In this document: positions 6,967-16,124 of the stretch, piece by piece
Layout: every line of letters starts with the position of its first letter
Numbering within the stretch: position 1 is the stretch's first letter
DNA from: Phycisphaeraceae bacterium
GTDB lineage: Bacteria; Planctomycetota; Phycisphaerae; Phycisphaerales; SM1A02
Length of the DNA stretch: 64,000 bases
Direction of reading: 5' to 3'
Assembly (NCBI GenBank): GCA_019636735.1
Contig: JAHBWY010000005.1
Location: forward strand, 216,117 to 280,116
The notes under the pieces: generated by a model
Told to the model about the DNA's origin: nothing
The model's database searches: none
Seen by the model: the letters and a program-made list of their open reading frames with translations, nothing else
Made by a program: the position numbers and the translations under genes

Positions 6967-9900
6967 GCTTCAATGGGGCCGCTGCTTTGCAGCAGCGGAA
7001 AGAGCCCAATCGCGGCAAGCTGCTGCGACATGAGTTGGCTTCAATGGGGCCGCTGCTTTGCAGCAGCGGAAAGTACCTCGACCTCATCACGCCGGACAAC
7101 AACCCGAAGCTTCAATGGGGCCGCTGCTTTGCAGCAGCGGAAAGAGGTCGAGCGGCTCACCGAATCGAACGAGACGAGGGGGCTTCAATGGGGCCGCTGC
7201 TTTGCAGCAGCGGAAAGGCCGAACTGCATGTGCTCCGTGCGTCACGCGCCGAGCTTCAATGGGGCCGCTGCTTTGCAGCAGCGGAAAGAATCGGCTTGGA
7301 GGCCCATCCATGTCCAATCAGGCGCTTCAATGGGGCCGCTGCTTTGCAGCAGCGGAAAGCACATCGCAGACTCCGACCCGCACCCGCAGTACCGCGCTTC
7401 AATGGGGCCGCTGCTTTGCAGCAGCGGAAAGAGCCCATTGGCCATTGCTGCCACCTGAATGAGCCGCTTCAATGGGGCCGCTGCTTTGCAGCAGCGGAAA
7501 GCAGAACCGCGACGGCCGATCGTGACGCCGTGATTACTCCTTCAATGGGGCCGCTGCTTTGCAGCAGCGGAAAGCATGAGCGTCCGCCCGATGGCCAGAT
7601 CGAGGTCACGCCCTTCAATGGGGCCGCTGCTTTGCAGCAGCGGAAAGGACGACAGCGATCTGACGCACCCGATCTCTGACGCTCCTTCAATGGGGCCGCT
7701 GCTTTGCAGCAGCGGAAAGGACGACAGCGATCTGACGCACCCGATCTCTGACGCTCCTTCAATGGGGCCGCTGCTTTGCAGCAGCGGAAAGCTTTTCGCC
7801 GCCGATGTCGTCGGCGAACCGGGAGGCCTTCAATGGGGCCGCTGCTTTGCAGCAGCGGAAAGGATACTGCTTCGTTCACCTTCCGGGCGTCCAGTCCACC
7901 TTCAATGGGGCCGCTGCTTTGCAGCAGCGGAAAGGAAAGCTGTGGGGTGCTATCGGAGGGTGGGATGAGCCCTTCAATGGGGCCGCTGCTTTGCAGCAGC
8001 GGAAAGCTCATTCCGCCACCCTAACGCTACCTTCGCCGCGCGTCCTTCAATGGGGCCGCTGCTTTGCAGCAGCGGAAAGCACTCCATCTCGTAAGCGTCG
8101 CCGCCCGTGTCACCCCTTCAATGGGGCCGCTGCTTTGCAGCAGCGGAAAGCGTTCGCGCGGCAGACCGTCACCCGCGGCTGGTACCTTCAATGGGGCCGC
8201 TGCTTTGCAGCAGCGGAAAGGGAAAGAACGCGGAATCAATGCGGAATCAACGCGGCCTTCAATGGGGCCGCTGCTTTGCAGCAGCGGAAAGGTCCCAGCC
8301 CTCCGTCGCAATGCCCACGTTGCACAAGCTTCAATGGGGCCGCTGCTTTGCAGCAGCGGAAAGGCTCGCGGACGTCGAGCGGTCGATGGACGAGTTGACG
8401 CTTCAATGGGGCCGCTGCTTTGCAGCAGCGGAAAGGCCATGAAGATCACGAACCAGAATCGGACGCCCGCAGCTTCAATGGGGCCGCTGCTTTGCAGCAG
8501 CGGAAAGAAGAACTGACCGGGAAAGAAGGAAAGAAGGTAGAGAGCTTCAATGGGGCCGCTGCTTTGCAGCAGCGGAAAGGCCACCAACTCCTGAACCGGG
8601 ATCTTGAGCGAGTGCTTCAATGGGGCCGCTGCTTTGCAGCAGCGGAAAGCGGGCCACTGGCCGATCGTCGTACTTGACATTGGCGCTTCAATGGGGCCGC
8701 TGCTTTGCAGCAGCGGAAAGTGAGCCGGGCATCCGGCTGCGGCTCATCGAGGCCGAGGCTTCAATGGGGCCGCTGCTTTGCAGCAGCGGAAAGGCACACG
8801 GAGCCGCGCTTGCATCCATCGAGCGGACGCTTCAATGGGGCCGCTGCTTTGCAGCAGCGGAAAGGCCGAACTGGTGCGCGAGTTGAAGCCGCGGTTGCCG
8901 CTTCAATGGGGCCGCTGCTTTGCAGCAGCGGAAAGCCGTTCACGGTTGACGATACGACGCTGGCCGATGCCGCGCTTCAATGGGGCCGCTGCTTTGCAGC
9001 AGCGGAAAGACTACCTCGACTGGTGCGAGCCTGACGAGCCCGACGGCTTCAATGGGGCCGCTGCTTTGCAGCAGCGGAAAGCCCCCGGACCGACACGGGG
9101 GCAGAGGGGAGCACGATCGCTTCAATGGGGCCGCTGCTTTGCAGCAGCGGAAAGCGGAAGGGGGGCGGGGCGTGACTGAGCGACCACAACGCTTCAATGG
9201 GGCCGCTGCTTTGCAGCAGCGGAAAGCCGTTCGCATCACCAGCCGCTGGGATGCGGTTTGGCACGCTTCAATGGGGCCGCTGCTTTGCAGCAGCGGAAAG
9301 GCGCGAGAACAGCGGTGCACCCCGCGAGCATGCCGCCGCTTCAATGGGGCCGCTGCTTTGCAGCAGCGGAAAGCCAGCCGTGGGCGGACGCTGAGATCCC
9401 CGATGAATCGCTTCAATGGGGCCGCTGCTTTGCAGCAGCGGAAAGCCAGGAAGCGGCGGTACATACCCTCGCCGCTGTCGGGCTTCAATGGGGCCGCTGC
9501 TTTGCAGCAGCGGAAAGCAGACAGATTCGCGGTGTGGTGTCTGTCACACCCAGCTTCAATGGGGCCGCTGCTTTGCAGCAGCGGAAAGGCCACTCGAGGA
9601 GGCGATCTCCGTGAGCGTCACGCTGCTTCAATGGGGCCGCTGCTTTGCAGCAGCGGAAAGCGGCGGCGTTCAAAGTGCCGGTGAGCATGCTCAAGGCGCT
9701 TCAATGGGGCCGCTGCTTTGCAGCAGCGGAAAGGCTGTGTTCGTGGAACAAGTGGCATCCGCGGAAACGCTTCAATGGGGCCGCTGCTTTGCAGCAGCGG
9801 AAAGTCGTCCAGAATGAGTACGGCGGGCTCGCGCGACGACGCTTCAATGGGGCCGCTGCTTTGCAGCAGCGGAAAGGTGGTCGTCATGACTGCGCCACCC

Positions 9901-10665
9901 TCATATACAAGGCGCTTCAATGGGGCCGCTGCTTTGCAGCAGCGGAAAGTGGATGTTGACCCGGACAGTGCCGCAAGGATGGCCGCTTCAATGGGGCCGC
10001 TGCTTTGCAGCAGCGGAAAGTCGATGCCGGCGGCACCTTGCGCCAGGAGCGGGATGCTTCAATGGGGCCGCTGCTTTGCAGCAGCGGAAAGGGTCCGTCA
10101 CGATCGGCGATGGGGTGGCGCGATAACGCTTCAATGGGGCCGCTGCTTTGCAGCAGCGGAAAGGAACCCCGTCTCGACCTGATCGTAGCCCACGACCGTT
10201 GCTTCAATGGGGCCGCTGCTTTGCAGCAGCGGAAAGCGGGACTGGACGGGGAGCCCACGCCTCGCGCCGCATGCTTCAATGGGGCCGCTGCTTTGCAGCA
10301 GCGGAAAGTCGTCGAATGCGTAGGGTTTGGCGGTTGTCATCGCGCTTCAATGGGGCCGCTGCTTTGCAGCAGCGGAAAGGGGCGCGTACAGTGCGCGAAT
10401 GCCTGATGTCACAGATGCTTCAATGGGGCCGCTGCTTTGCAGCAGCGGAAAGCATCATCTCGACCGTGCCGCCGTCGCCCTCGTAGGGCTTCAATGGGGC
10501 CGCTGCTTTGCAGCAGCGGAAAGCGCCCCTGAACCGCCCCCTCGATCACGGCGCCCTGGCTTCAATGGGGCCGCTGCTTTGCAGCAGCGGAAAGTGAGTA
10601 CTCCTAGCCTCCCGAACGGCGTCTATCACGCTTCAATGGGGCCGCTGCTTTGCAGCAGCGGAAAG
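6967..10665 (+). CRISPR. CRISPR array, 52 repeats of 36 bp and 51 spacers (type I-G)
   Basis: A 36-bp repeat recurs 52 times, from 6967 to the last copy at 10630-10665. It begins G/C-CTTCAATGGGG, contains an 8-bp stem (CCGCTGCT/AGCAGCGG, TTGC loop) and ends GGAAAG. Start-to-start distances are 70-74 bp, so spacers are 34-38 bp. Apart from the first base the repeats appear identical. There is no degenerate terminal repeat, which suggests recent activity or homogenisation. Repeats 1-8 and 20-52 start with G, while repeats 9-19 (7539-8291) start with C. Spacers at 7648-7683 and 7720-7755 are identical. The array is on the strand of the csx17-csb1-csb2 operon and is presumably processed by Csb2. 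I counted the repeats by hand. Confidence 0.98.
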
Positions 10666-11271
10666 GCCGCACTCGCTACGCTCGGGAAAATACGGCATTC
10701 CCGAGCACTTTGCGAGCGTGGCAGGTCGGTTGGGGTGCGAAGTTCACTTGGGACCAGGTCGGAGGGTCAAAAAACGCCACTGGCGCGATCCCATGGCCGA
10801 TCGAGCGTGCCCCGGCCCCCCCTGCATCACCGTCGCACTCGCGGGCCGATCTGCACGCGATCGCCGTGGTCAGCCAACGGGCCACGCGGACAGGACCAAG
10901 GGGCGGGCCGGAGCTGCCCTCATGCCGCATCTCCAAGCCCGCGCGGACCCTCACCCGAGGGCGATGCGCCGACCTTCAACTCAGTCTTCTCACTTGCCAA
11001 AGACCTTGGGTCAAGGCGGCAGTGTAGACAGTCCTCCAGTCGGCGCCGATAGCGCACCCAGGCCTTCCCGCCCCGCGTGCACCGGTCTCGAATCCAATCC
11101 CACCTCCCGGCCCGATGAGGGTGAGGCACTCCGCGCCAGCGGGCCCCCGGTGGCGACACACCCGGCAATCCCGCAGATCTCGCGACCGATTCTCCCGTGC
11201 GGCGTCGTTCCATTGAGAACGCCCCATCGGATCAGGTGGGGTGTGAGCTCCAGAACTACGAGGCCCCAACC
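10666..11271. other. 606-bp region without a recognisable gene
   Basis: Apart from the inverted repeat next to the array I see no supported gene here. Several overlapping open frames of 80-180 codons occur on both strands, as expected at this GC content. None gives a recognisable protein or has a convincing ribosome binding site. The right-hand part presumably holds the promoter of the exported protein that starts at 11272. Confidence 0.5.
10672..10716. terminator. Large inverted repeat immediately after the last CRISPR repeat
   Basis: GCTCGGGAA (10680-10688) pairs perfectly with TTCCCGAGC (10698-10706) across a 9-nt loop. An outer CTCGC (10672-10676) can pair with GCGAG (10712-10716). The structure starts 7 bp after the final repeat. 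There is no following T-run, so it is not a classical intrinsic terminator. Its position suggests that it ends or stabilises the pre-crRNA transcript. Confidence 0.5.
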
Positions 11272-12651
11272 ATGATGACCGCCCTTCTCGTCTGTGTTGC
11301 GTTCGCATTGCCGCAGCAGGCTGGCTACATCCTCAACGATCCAGGTCATGAGCCTGGTCTCAGTGGTCTGCAATTCGTGAAGTGGGGAGAGCGGACCACG
11401 GATGGGTTCCTTGTCGCTCACTATCGGGGTTCCATCACCGATAGCGCCATGCTTGCACAGCGGCGCAGCCTGAGTGCGCCCCGTGGCGCCGATCTTGAGC
11501 AGGCGACCCATGCCTACCGCACCCATGCCCGGCAGATCGCCGCCGCCACTGGCGAATACCTGCGAACCTCGCTCGGACCCGCATGGCGTGTGACCCCGAT
11601 CCACAACGCGTCGAGCATCGAGTTCGCGGGGCCGGCCGATGACCGGAACGGGCGCATGGCGATTCTCGCCGAGGCCATCGAAGCGATCGGCGACCAGATT
11701 CGGAGCAAGGAGCGGGCCGACACCCTCACCGACGATCGCGAGAGAGACGAAGCGATCGCCAAGTCGAACGCCGCCGCCAGCCGCGCTGAGCAGGCGCTCT
11801 CGCAGGTTCGGATCATGACGCGCGTACTCCAGATCCAGCATGCCGTGGGTGAAGATGCGGCGCGGGCGCTCAAGTTGGCACTCCCTTGGGGATCATTCTC
11901 CGCCGTGGGTGGAACCCAGATCGTGGCGAGCGGCACCATGGATGAGCTGGACGCCGCGACACTGCTGATCGCCCAACTCGACCGGGTGGCCATGGTGGAG
12001 GCAGCGGAGACGGCCGAGGCCTCTGCCGCGCGCCGCCGAGACACTCCATCGGGTCGACTCCTGGCGAACCCGATCAACATCAACTTCCCCGGAGGTGCGC
12101 TGCCGGAGTACCTCGGAATGGTCGGAGGCGCAGCCGGTGCCCAGAGCTGGGTGCTCGAAGATCCGCGCCTTGCGAGGGCCTATGTTCCGGAGATCAAGCT
12201 CACCGGTGTCACCGCCGACAGCGCCTTGCGCATGCTCGATGGCCTGACCTTTCCGAGTGCAGACAAGGCGTTTCCGGTGAATGCACGACTCGCCGTGCAG
12301 CGCATCGACGCCGCGCCAGGCAGTGAAAGTCCTCCCATCTATCGGATCGGCGCCAACTTCCCGGGGGCAGCCGACCCGGAGTCCGGCAAGTCACCGTCGC
12401 CTCGAACGGTCACGGGCGTCTTCGAGGTCGGCTTGCAGCACCTGGGTGACTCCGACGAGGACCTGCAGCGCATTGCCAAGGAGCAGGCGGAGCTGCTGGC
12501 CACCATCGAGATCGGCATTGAACTGAACGGCCCAAGCGAGAGCTTCCGTCTGAAACTCCACTCCCCCACCGGCATGCTGTTCGTCTCAGGCACGGGGGAG
12601 GAGTTGGCCCTCGTGCGTACCATCATCGAGAAGTGGGCCAGCCAGCGCTGA
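11272..12651 (+). CDS. Exported protein with secretin-N/STN-like domains, upstream of a sigma factor
   Basis: 459 residues from the ATG at 11272 (a second ATG follows at 11275). A short signal peptide (TALLVCVAFALPQQA) points to export. A middle helical region (about 130-190) is followed by VASGTMDELDAATLLIAQLD. A second copy of that pattern near the C-terminus is FVSGTGEELALVRTIIEKW. Both resemble the NolW-type secretin N domain. The segment INFPGGALPEYLGMV to TADSALRMLDGL resembles the STN fold of secretins and TonB receptors. No beta-barrel domain is present, so it is not itself a secretin. The sigma/anti-sigma pair lies 152 bp downstream on the same strand. A sensing or scaffold role in the envelope is possible but unproven. 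Confidence 0.6.
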   Translation: MMTALLVCVAFALPQQAGYILNDPGHEPGLSGLQFVKWGERTTDGFLVAHYRGSITDSAMLAQRRSLSAPRGADLEQATHAYRTHARQIAAATGEYLRTSLGPAWRVTPIHNASSIEFAGPADDRNGRMAILAEAIEAIGDQIRSKERADTLTDDRERDEAIAKSNAAASRAEQALSQVRIMTRVLQIQHAVGEDAARALKLALPWGSFSAVGGTQIVASGTMDELDAATLLIAQLDRVAMVEAAETAEASAARRRDTPSGRLLANPININFPGGALPEYLGMVGGAAGAQSWVLEDPRLARAYVPEIKLTGVTADSALRMLDGLTFPSADKAFPVNARLAVQRIDAAPGSESPPIYRIGANFPGAADPESGKSPSPRTVTGVFEVGLQHLGDSDEDLQRIAKEQAELLATIEIGIELNGPSESFRLKLHSPTGMLFVSGTGEELALVRTIIEKWASQR

Positions 12652-12803
12652 CATGCATTGCTCCGCCGCCTCGCGCCCGAGGTGTGGCCTCTGAGCCCAC
12701 ACCGACGCCGACCCCCACGAGAGGTCACGGAACACGCGTCGTTGGAGCGACGAGCACGCTGCGGATGACTCGCGAGACCGCGAGACCTGCCGGTGTTGCC
12801 CCC

Positions 12804-13352
12804 ATGCGGATTCTCAGTGATGAGGATGCGAAGCGACTCTGCCAGGGGATGCTGGCGGGCACCCCCTCCGCACTCGCTGACCTCTATGGCGCACGCTTCG
12901 ACTGGATGGTGTCGTTCATCTCATCGACCACTCGGCGCGACGAGGCGTTCGCGCTCGACTGCGTGCAGGACGCATGGCTGCGCATTGCCGGTGCTCCCGC
13001 GTCCTGCGAGAGCGCCGCGTCGCTCGATGCATGGCTGCGCCGCGTGGCGCTCTCGGCGGCGCTCGATCGGCTGCGAAGCGATGCCTCGCGTCGTCTTCGC
13101 GAGTCGCGCGCCGCGGTCACGGAGCTGCGGGATTCGCTTCGCACCATCGAATCGGTCCGCGCGGCGCTCGACTCGGCGATGGACCAGTGCGCTCCCGATG
13201 AGCGCGGACTGCTCCTGATGCGCTTCCGTGCGGGCATGACCGTCCGTCAGATCGCGGCCGCGTGCGGGCTTGGCGCCGCGGCCATCGAGAGTCGGCTGCG
13301 GCGTACGATTGCTTCGATGCGCGAGGCGATCGATCAGGAGAATCGGCGATGA
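12804..13352 (+). CDS. ECF-type RNA polymerase sigma factor
   Basis: 182 residues from the ATG at 12804. Longer in-frame starts at 12633 and 12765 would add a low-complexity tail, and MRILSDEDAKRLCQGMLAG matches the usual ECF N-terminus. Region 2 runs from ALADLYGARFDWM through ALDCVQDAWLRI (residues about 25-60). Region 4 contains DERGLLLMRFRAGMTVRQIA and LGAAAIESRLRRTIASMRE, the helix-turn-helix that reads the -35 element. The TGA overlaps the ATG of the next gene, a membrane protein of anti-sigma layout, so the two are translationally coupled. The stimulus is unknown. Confidence 0.85.
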   Translation: MRILSDEDAKRLCQGMLAGTPSALADLYGARFDWMVSFISSTTRRDEAFALDCVQDAWLRIAGAPASCESAASLDAWLRRVALSAALDRLRSDASRRLRESRAAVTELRDSLRTIESVRAALDSAMDQCAPDERGLLLMRFRAGMTVRQIAAACGLGAAAIESRLRRTIASMREAIDQENRR

Positions 13353-13864
13353 TCTGTCGGCGTGATGAGATTCTCGCCGCGGCGCAGCTCGAGCTTCAGA
13401 GGTCACATCGGCGCCGGGTCATGCATCGGCGAGTGCGGAGCTCCGGCGCTGCGCTGGTGACCGTGGCCGCGTTGACGGCGACCATGATGTGGCTGATCCG
13501 GCCGACGACTCCATCCGATCCGATGTTCGGCGCCGAGCGCGCCCACGGAGCCGGCGCGCTCGTGTTAGCTCCCGGTGAGCCCTCCGCGTCACCCGACGAC
13601 GCCGCGACCTCCGCGCAGGCTGCGGCCGCTTCCCCCGAGCCGGGTGAGATCGCAGCGACTGAGACACCCACGCCCGTCCGCCGCGTCAGGATCGAGATCG
13701 TGACCTCAGTTGAACCCGCGTCGGGGTTCGTGGAGGTGCTCGATGATCGCGGCCTCGAGCGCGCCCTGAGTCAGCTCCCGACCCCTATGGGAGTCGCCGT
13801 GATCGGCGGCCGTACGCACCTGGTGGCGAATCCATTCATCGATGCCAGCGAACGCCTTCGCTGA
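13349..13864 (+). CDS. Small single-pass membrane protein, probable anti-sigma partner
   Basis: 171 residues. The ATG overlaps the sigma-factor stop (ATGA at 13349-13352). The first 30 residues are charged and cytoplasmic in character, ICRRDEILAAAQLELQRSHR. They are followed by one hydrophobic helix (about residues 31-49), an Ala/Pro-rich linker and a C-terminal domain of about 60 residues. This topology is typical of membrane anti-sigma factors, but I see no zinc-binding HxxxCxxC motif. The call rests on position and topology. The C-terminal domain was not recognised. Confidence 0.55.
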   Translation: MICRRDEILAAAQLELQRSHRRRVMHRRVRSSGAALVTVAALTATMMWLIRPTTPSDPMFGAERAHGAGALVLAPGEPSASPDDAATSAQAAAASPEPGEIAATETPTPVRRVRIEIVTSVEPASGFVEVLDDRGLERALSQLPTPMGVAVIGGRTHLVANPFIDASERLR

Positions 13865-13883
13865 GCCGCGTAGGCTTCCACTC

Positions 13884-14513
13884 ATGCGTCGCTTCATCAT
13901 CGGCATCACAGGCGCCAGTGGCGCCATCTACGCTCGGCGCGTGATCCAGGCGATCACCGCGGCGGAGTGTCGCGTTGAACTGGTCGCCAGCCCCAACGGC
14001 CGGCGACTCGTCTTCGACGAGCTCGACATGAAGCGTCTCGACGCCGATGCCCTGAGCGACGGTCGCGGTGAACTGGTGACCATTCACGCCGACAACGATG
14101 TCGGCGGTGCCCTCGGTTCTGGCAGCTTCATGCACGACGGCATGGCAATCGTGCCGTGTTCGGCGAACACGCTGGCACGCGTCTCCGTGGGCGTGACTGA
14201 CAACCAGCTTCAGCGCGCCGCGTGCGTGGCACTCAAGGAGCGGCGCCCACTGATCCTGGCCCATCGTGAGAGTCCGCTCTCGCTCACTGAGATCGAGGCG
14301 ATGCGCACGGTCACGCTGGCGGGTGCCGTCGTGCTGCCGCTTGCCCCGGGTTTCTATCTCAAGCCAAGGACGATCGACGAACTCGTCGACTTCATGGCCG
14401 CGCGCATCCTCGACCTGCTGAAGGTGCCGCACTCGCTCAGCCGGCGGTGGGATGAGCACCGCGACGCCGAGCGCGCGGAGCGCTCGGCCGCTCGCACGCT
14501 GCCGCTTCAGTGA
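13884..14513 (+). CDS. ubiX: Flavin prenyltransferase UbiX
   Basis: 209 residues from the ATG at 13884. An upstream in-frame ATG overlaps the preceding gene and is unlikely. UbiX makes prenylated FMN, the cofactor of UbiD-type decarboxylases used in ubiquinone or menaquinone synthesis. Diagnostic segments are the FMN-binding IGITGASGAIYARRVIQ at the N-terminus, PCSANTLARVSVGVTDN and RRPLILAHRESPLSLTEIE. Length is normal. A UbiA-family prenyltransferase lies 7 kb away at 20954-21922, and both could serve the same quinone pathway. Confidence 0.93.
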   Translation: MRRFIIGITGASGAIYARRVIQAITAAECRVELVASPNGRRLVFDELDMKRLDADALSDGRGELVTIHADNDVGGALGSGSFMHDGMAIVPCSANTLARVSVGVTDNQLQRAACVALKERRPLILAHRESPLSLTEIEAMRTVTLAGAVVLPLAPGFYLKPRTIDELVDFMAARILDLLKVPHSLSRRWDEHRDAERAERSAARTLPLQ

Positions 14514-14574
14514 ACGGTCGTCCGAGCTCGATGCTCAATCTACTGCCCGCGCCCCCTCTTGGCGATTACCGCCA

Positions 14575-16119
14575 TCAATACGCCTTCGCGAAGATGACGC
14601 GCTTCTGTGCAGGCTGCCCAGTAATGACACACGGTCCGGGATCATCCGCGCCCTCGAGCGGAATGCAGCGCACGGTCACGCCGAGCCGCTCCTTCACCTC
14701 GGCCTCCACCTTGGGGTCGAGGCAGAATCGGGCGAGCGCAAAGCCGCCGTGTATGTCCGGGGGCGAGTTCTCATCGGCCTGCCTCTTCGGCGTGAAGAAC
14801 GCCTCGAACTCGGTGCGGTCGTCGATCTTCCGCGTGTGCTGATCGCGGAATGCGCTCGCCCGAGCCATCAGGCTGTACTGGATCTCGTCGAGAATCTCGG
14901 CGCAGCGCTCGATGAACTCGGCGCGCTTCACGCCCACCTTTTCCTTGGGACCCTTGTCGCGCCGCGCCATGAAGACCGAGTCCTGCTCCATGTCGCGCGG
15001 CCCCACTTCGAGACGGATCGGTGCGCCGCGCTTGATCCACTGCCACGCCTTGTCGCCGCCGGGAAGGTCGCGCGCATCAACTTCGACCTCGATATCACGA
15101 TCGCCATGGCGCCGCCTCCGCAACTCCGCCGCGAGTTCGTGACACCACTTCAGAATCTGCTCGCGCAGCTCGGGCTTGTGCAGCACCGGCAGGATCACCA
15201 CATGCGTCGGCGCGAGCTTCGGCGGCACGATCATGCCGTCATCATCGCCGTGGGTCATGATCAAGCCGCCGACCAGGCGCGTGCTCACACCCCAGCTCGT
15301 GGTCCAGGCGTGTTGCAACTGCCCCTGCGTGTCGAGGAATCTGATTTCACTCGCCTTGGCGAAGTTCTGGCCGAGGAAGTGGCTCGTGCCCGCCTGCAGC
15401 GCCTTGCGGTCCTGCATCATCGACTCGATGCAGAAGGTCTCGACGGCCCCCGGGAACCGCTCGGCGGGAGTCTTGACGCCCTTGATGACCGGCATCGCCA
15501 TGAAATCGCGTGCGAAAGTCTCATAGACATCGAGCATGCGGCGCGTGTGCTCCATCGCCTCTTCGGCGCTCGCGTGGGCGGTGTGTCCCTCCTGCCAGAG
15601 GAACTCGGCCGTTCTCAGGAACAGTCGCGTGCGCATCTCCCAGCGGACCACATTGGCCCATTGATTGATGAGCAGCGGCAGATCGCGCCAGCTCTGCACC
15701 CACTTGGCGAAGGTGGCGCCGATGATCGTCTCGCTCGTCGGCCGCACCACGAGCGGCTCCTCGAGTTCACCCGTGGGAACAAGCTTGCCGTCCTTGCCCG
15801 CTTCCAGCCGATGGTGCGTGACCACCGCGCACTCCTTGGCGAATCCTTCCACATGCTCCGCCTCCTTCTCGAGGAACGAGAGCGGAATGAAGAGCGGGAA
15901 GTAGGCGTTCTTGTGGCCCGTGTCCTTGAACATCCGGTCGAGCGCCCGCTGGATGTTCTCCCAGATCGCATAGCCCCACGGCTTGATGACCATGCAGCCG
16001 CGCACGGGCGACGGCTCGGCGAGTTCCGCCGCGCGAACGACCTGCTGGTACCACTCCGCGTAGTTCTCCTCGCGCGTGGGGGAAATAGCTGTCTGCGGCT
16101 TGCCGCCCTTCTGGCTCAT
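14575..16119 (-). CDS. proS: Proline-tRNA ligase, archaeal/eukaryotic-like class
   Basis: 514 residues. It is a class II aminoacyl-tRNA synthetase charging tRNA-Pro. Class II motifs are visible: motif 2 in LLINQWANVVRWEMR, the PTSETIIGATFAKWV segment and the C-terminal anticodon-binding region from THVVILPVL. There is no editing (INS) insertion between motifs 2 and 3. The protein ends in an aromatic IFAKAY like the short eukaryotic-type enzymes, so this belongs to the ProS type 3 group rather than the long bacterial type. It lies 5 nt downstream of the CHAD gene on the same strand, which suggests co-transcription. Confidence 0.95.
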   Translation of the reverse strand: MSQKGGKPQTAISPTREENYAEWYQQVVRAAELAEPSPVRGCMVIKPWGYAIWENIQRALDRMFKDTGHKNAYFPLFIPLSFLEKEAEHVEGFAKECAVVTHHRLEAGKDGKLVPTGELEEPLVVRPTSETIIGATFAKWVQSWRDLPLLINQWANVVRWEMRTRLFLRTAEFLWQEGHTAHASAEEAMEHTRRMLDVYETFARDFMAMPVIKGVKTPAERFPGAVETFCIESMMQDRKALQAGTSHFLGQNFAKASEIRFLDTQGQLQHAWTTSWGVSTRLVGGLIMTHGDDDGMIVPPKLAPTHVVILPVLHKPELREQILKWCHELAAELRRRRHGDRDIEVEVDARDLPGGDKAWQWIKRGAPIRLEVGPRDMEQDSVFMARRDKGPKEKVGVKRAEFIERCAEILDEIQYSLMARASAFRDQHTRKIDDRTEFEAFFTPKRQADENSPPDIHGGFALARFCLDPKVEAEVKERLGVTVRCIPLEGADDPGPCVITGQPAQKRVIFAKAY

Positions 16120-16124
16120 GTCGG

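Noticed and set aside
6882-11052. Many overlapping ORFs across the CRISPR array with repeated peptides such as MGPLLCSSGK, FNGAAALQQRK and LQWGRCFAAAE
   Set aside because: They arise because the 36-bp repeat lacks stops in several frames. The 70-74 bp spacing shifts frame from unit to unit. They are not repeat proteins.
10666-11271. A degenerate gene downstream of the array
   Set aside because: Frames on both strands give no recognisable protein remnant, so I report it only as intergenic.
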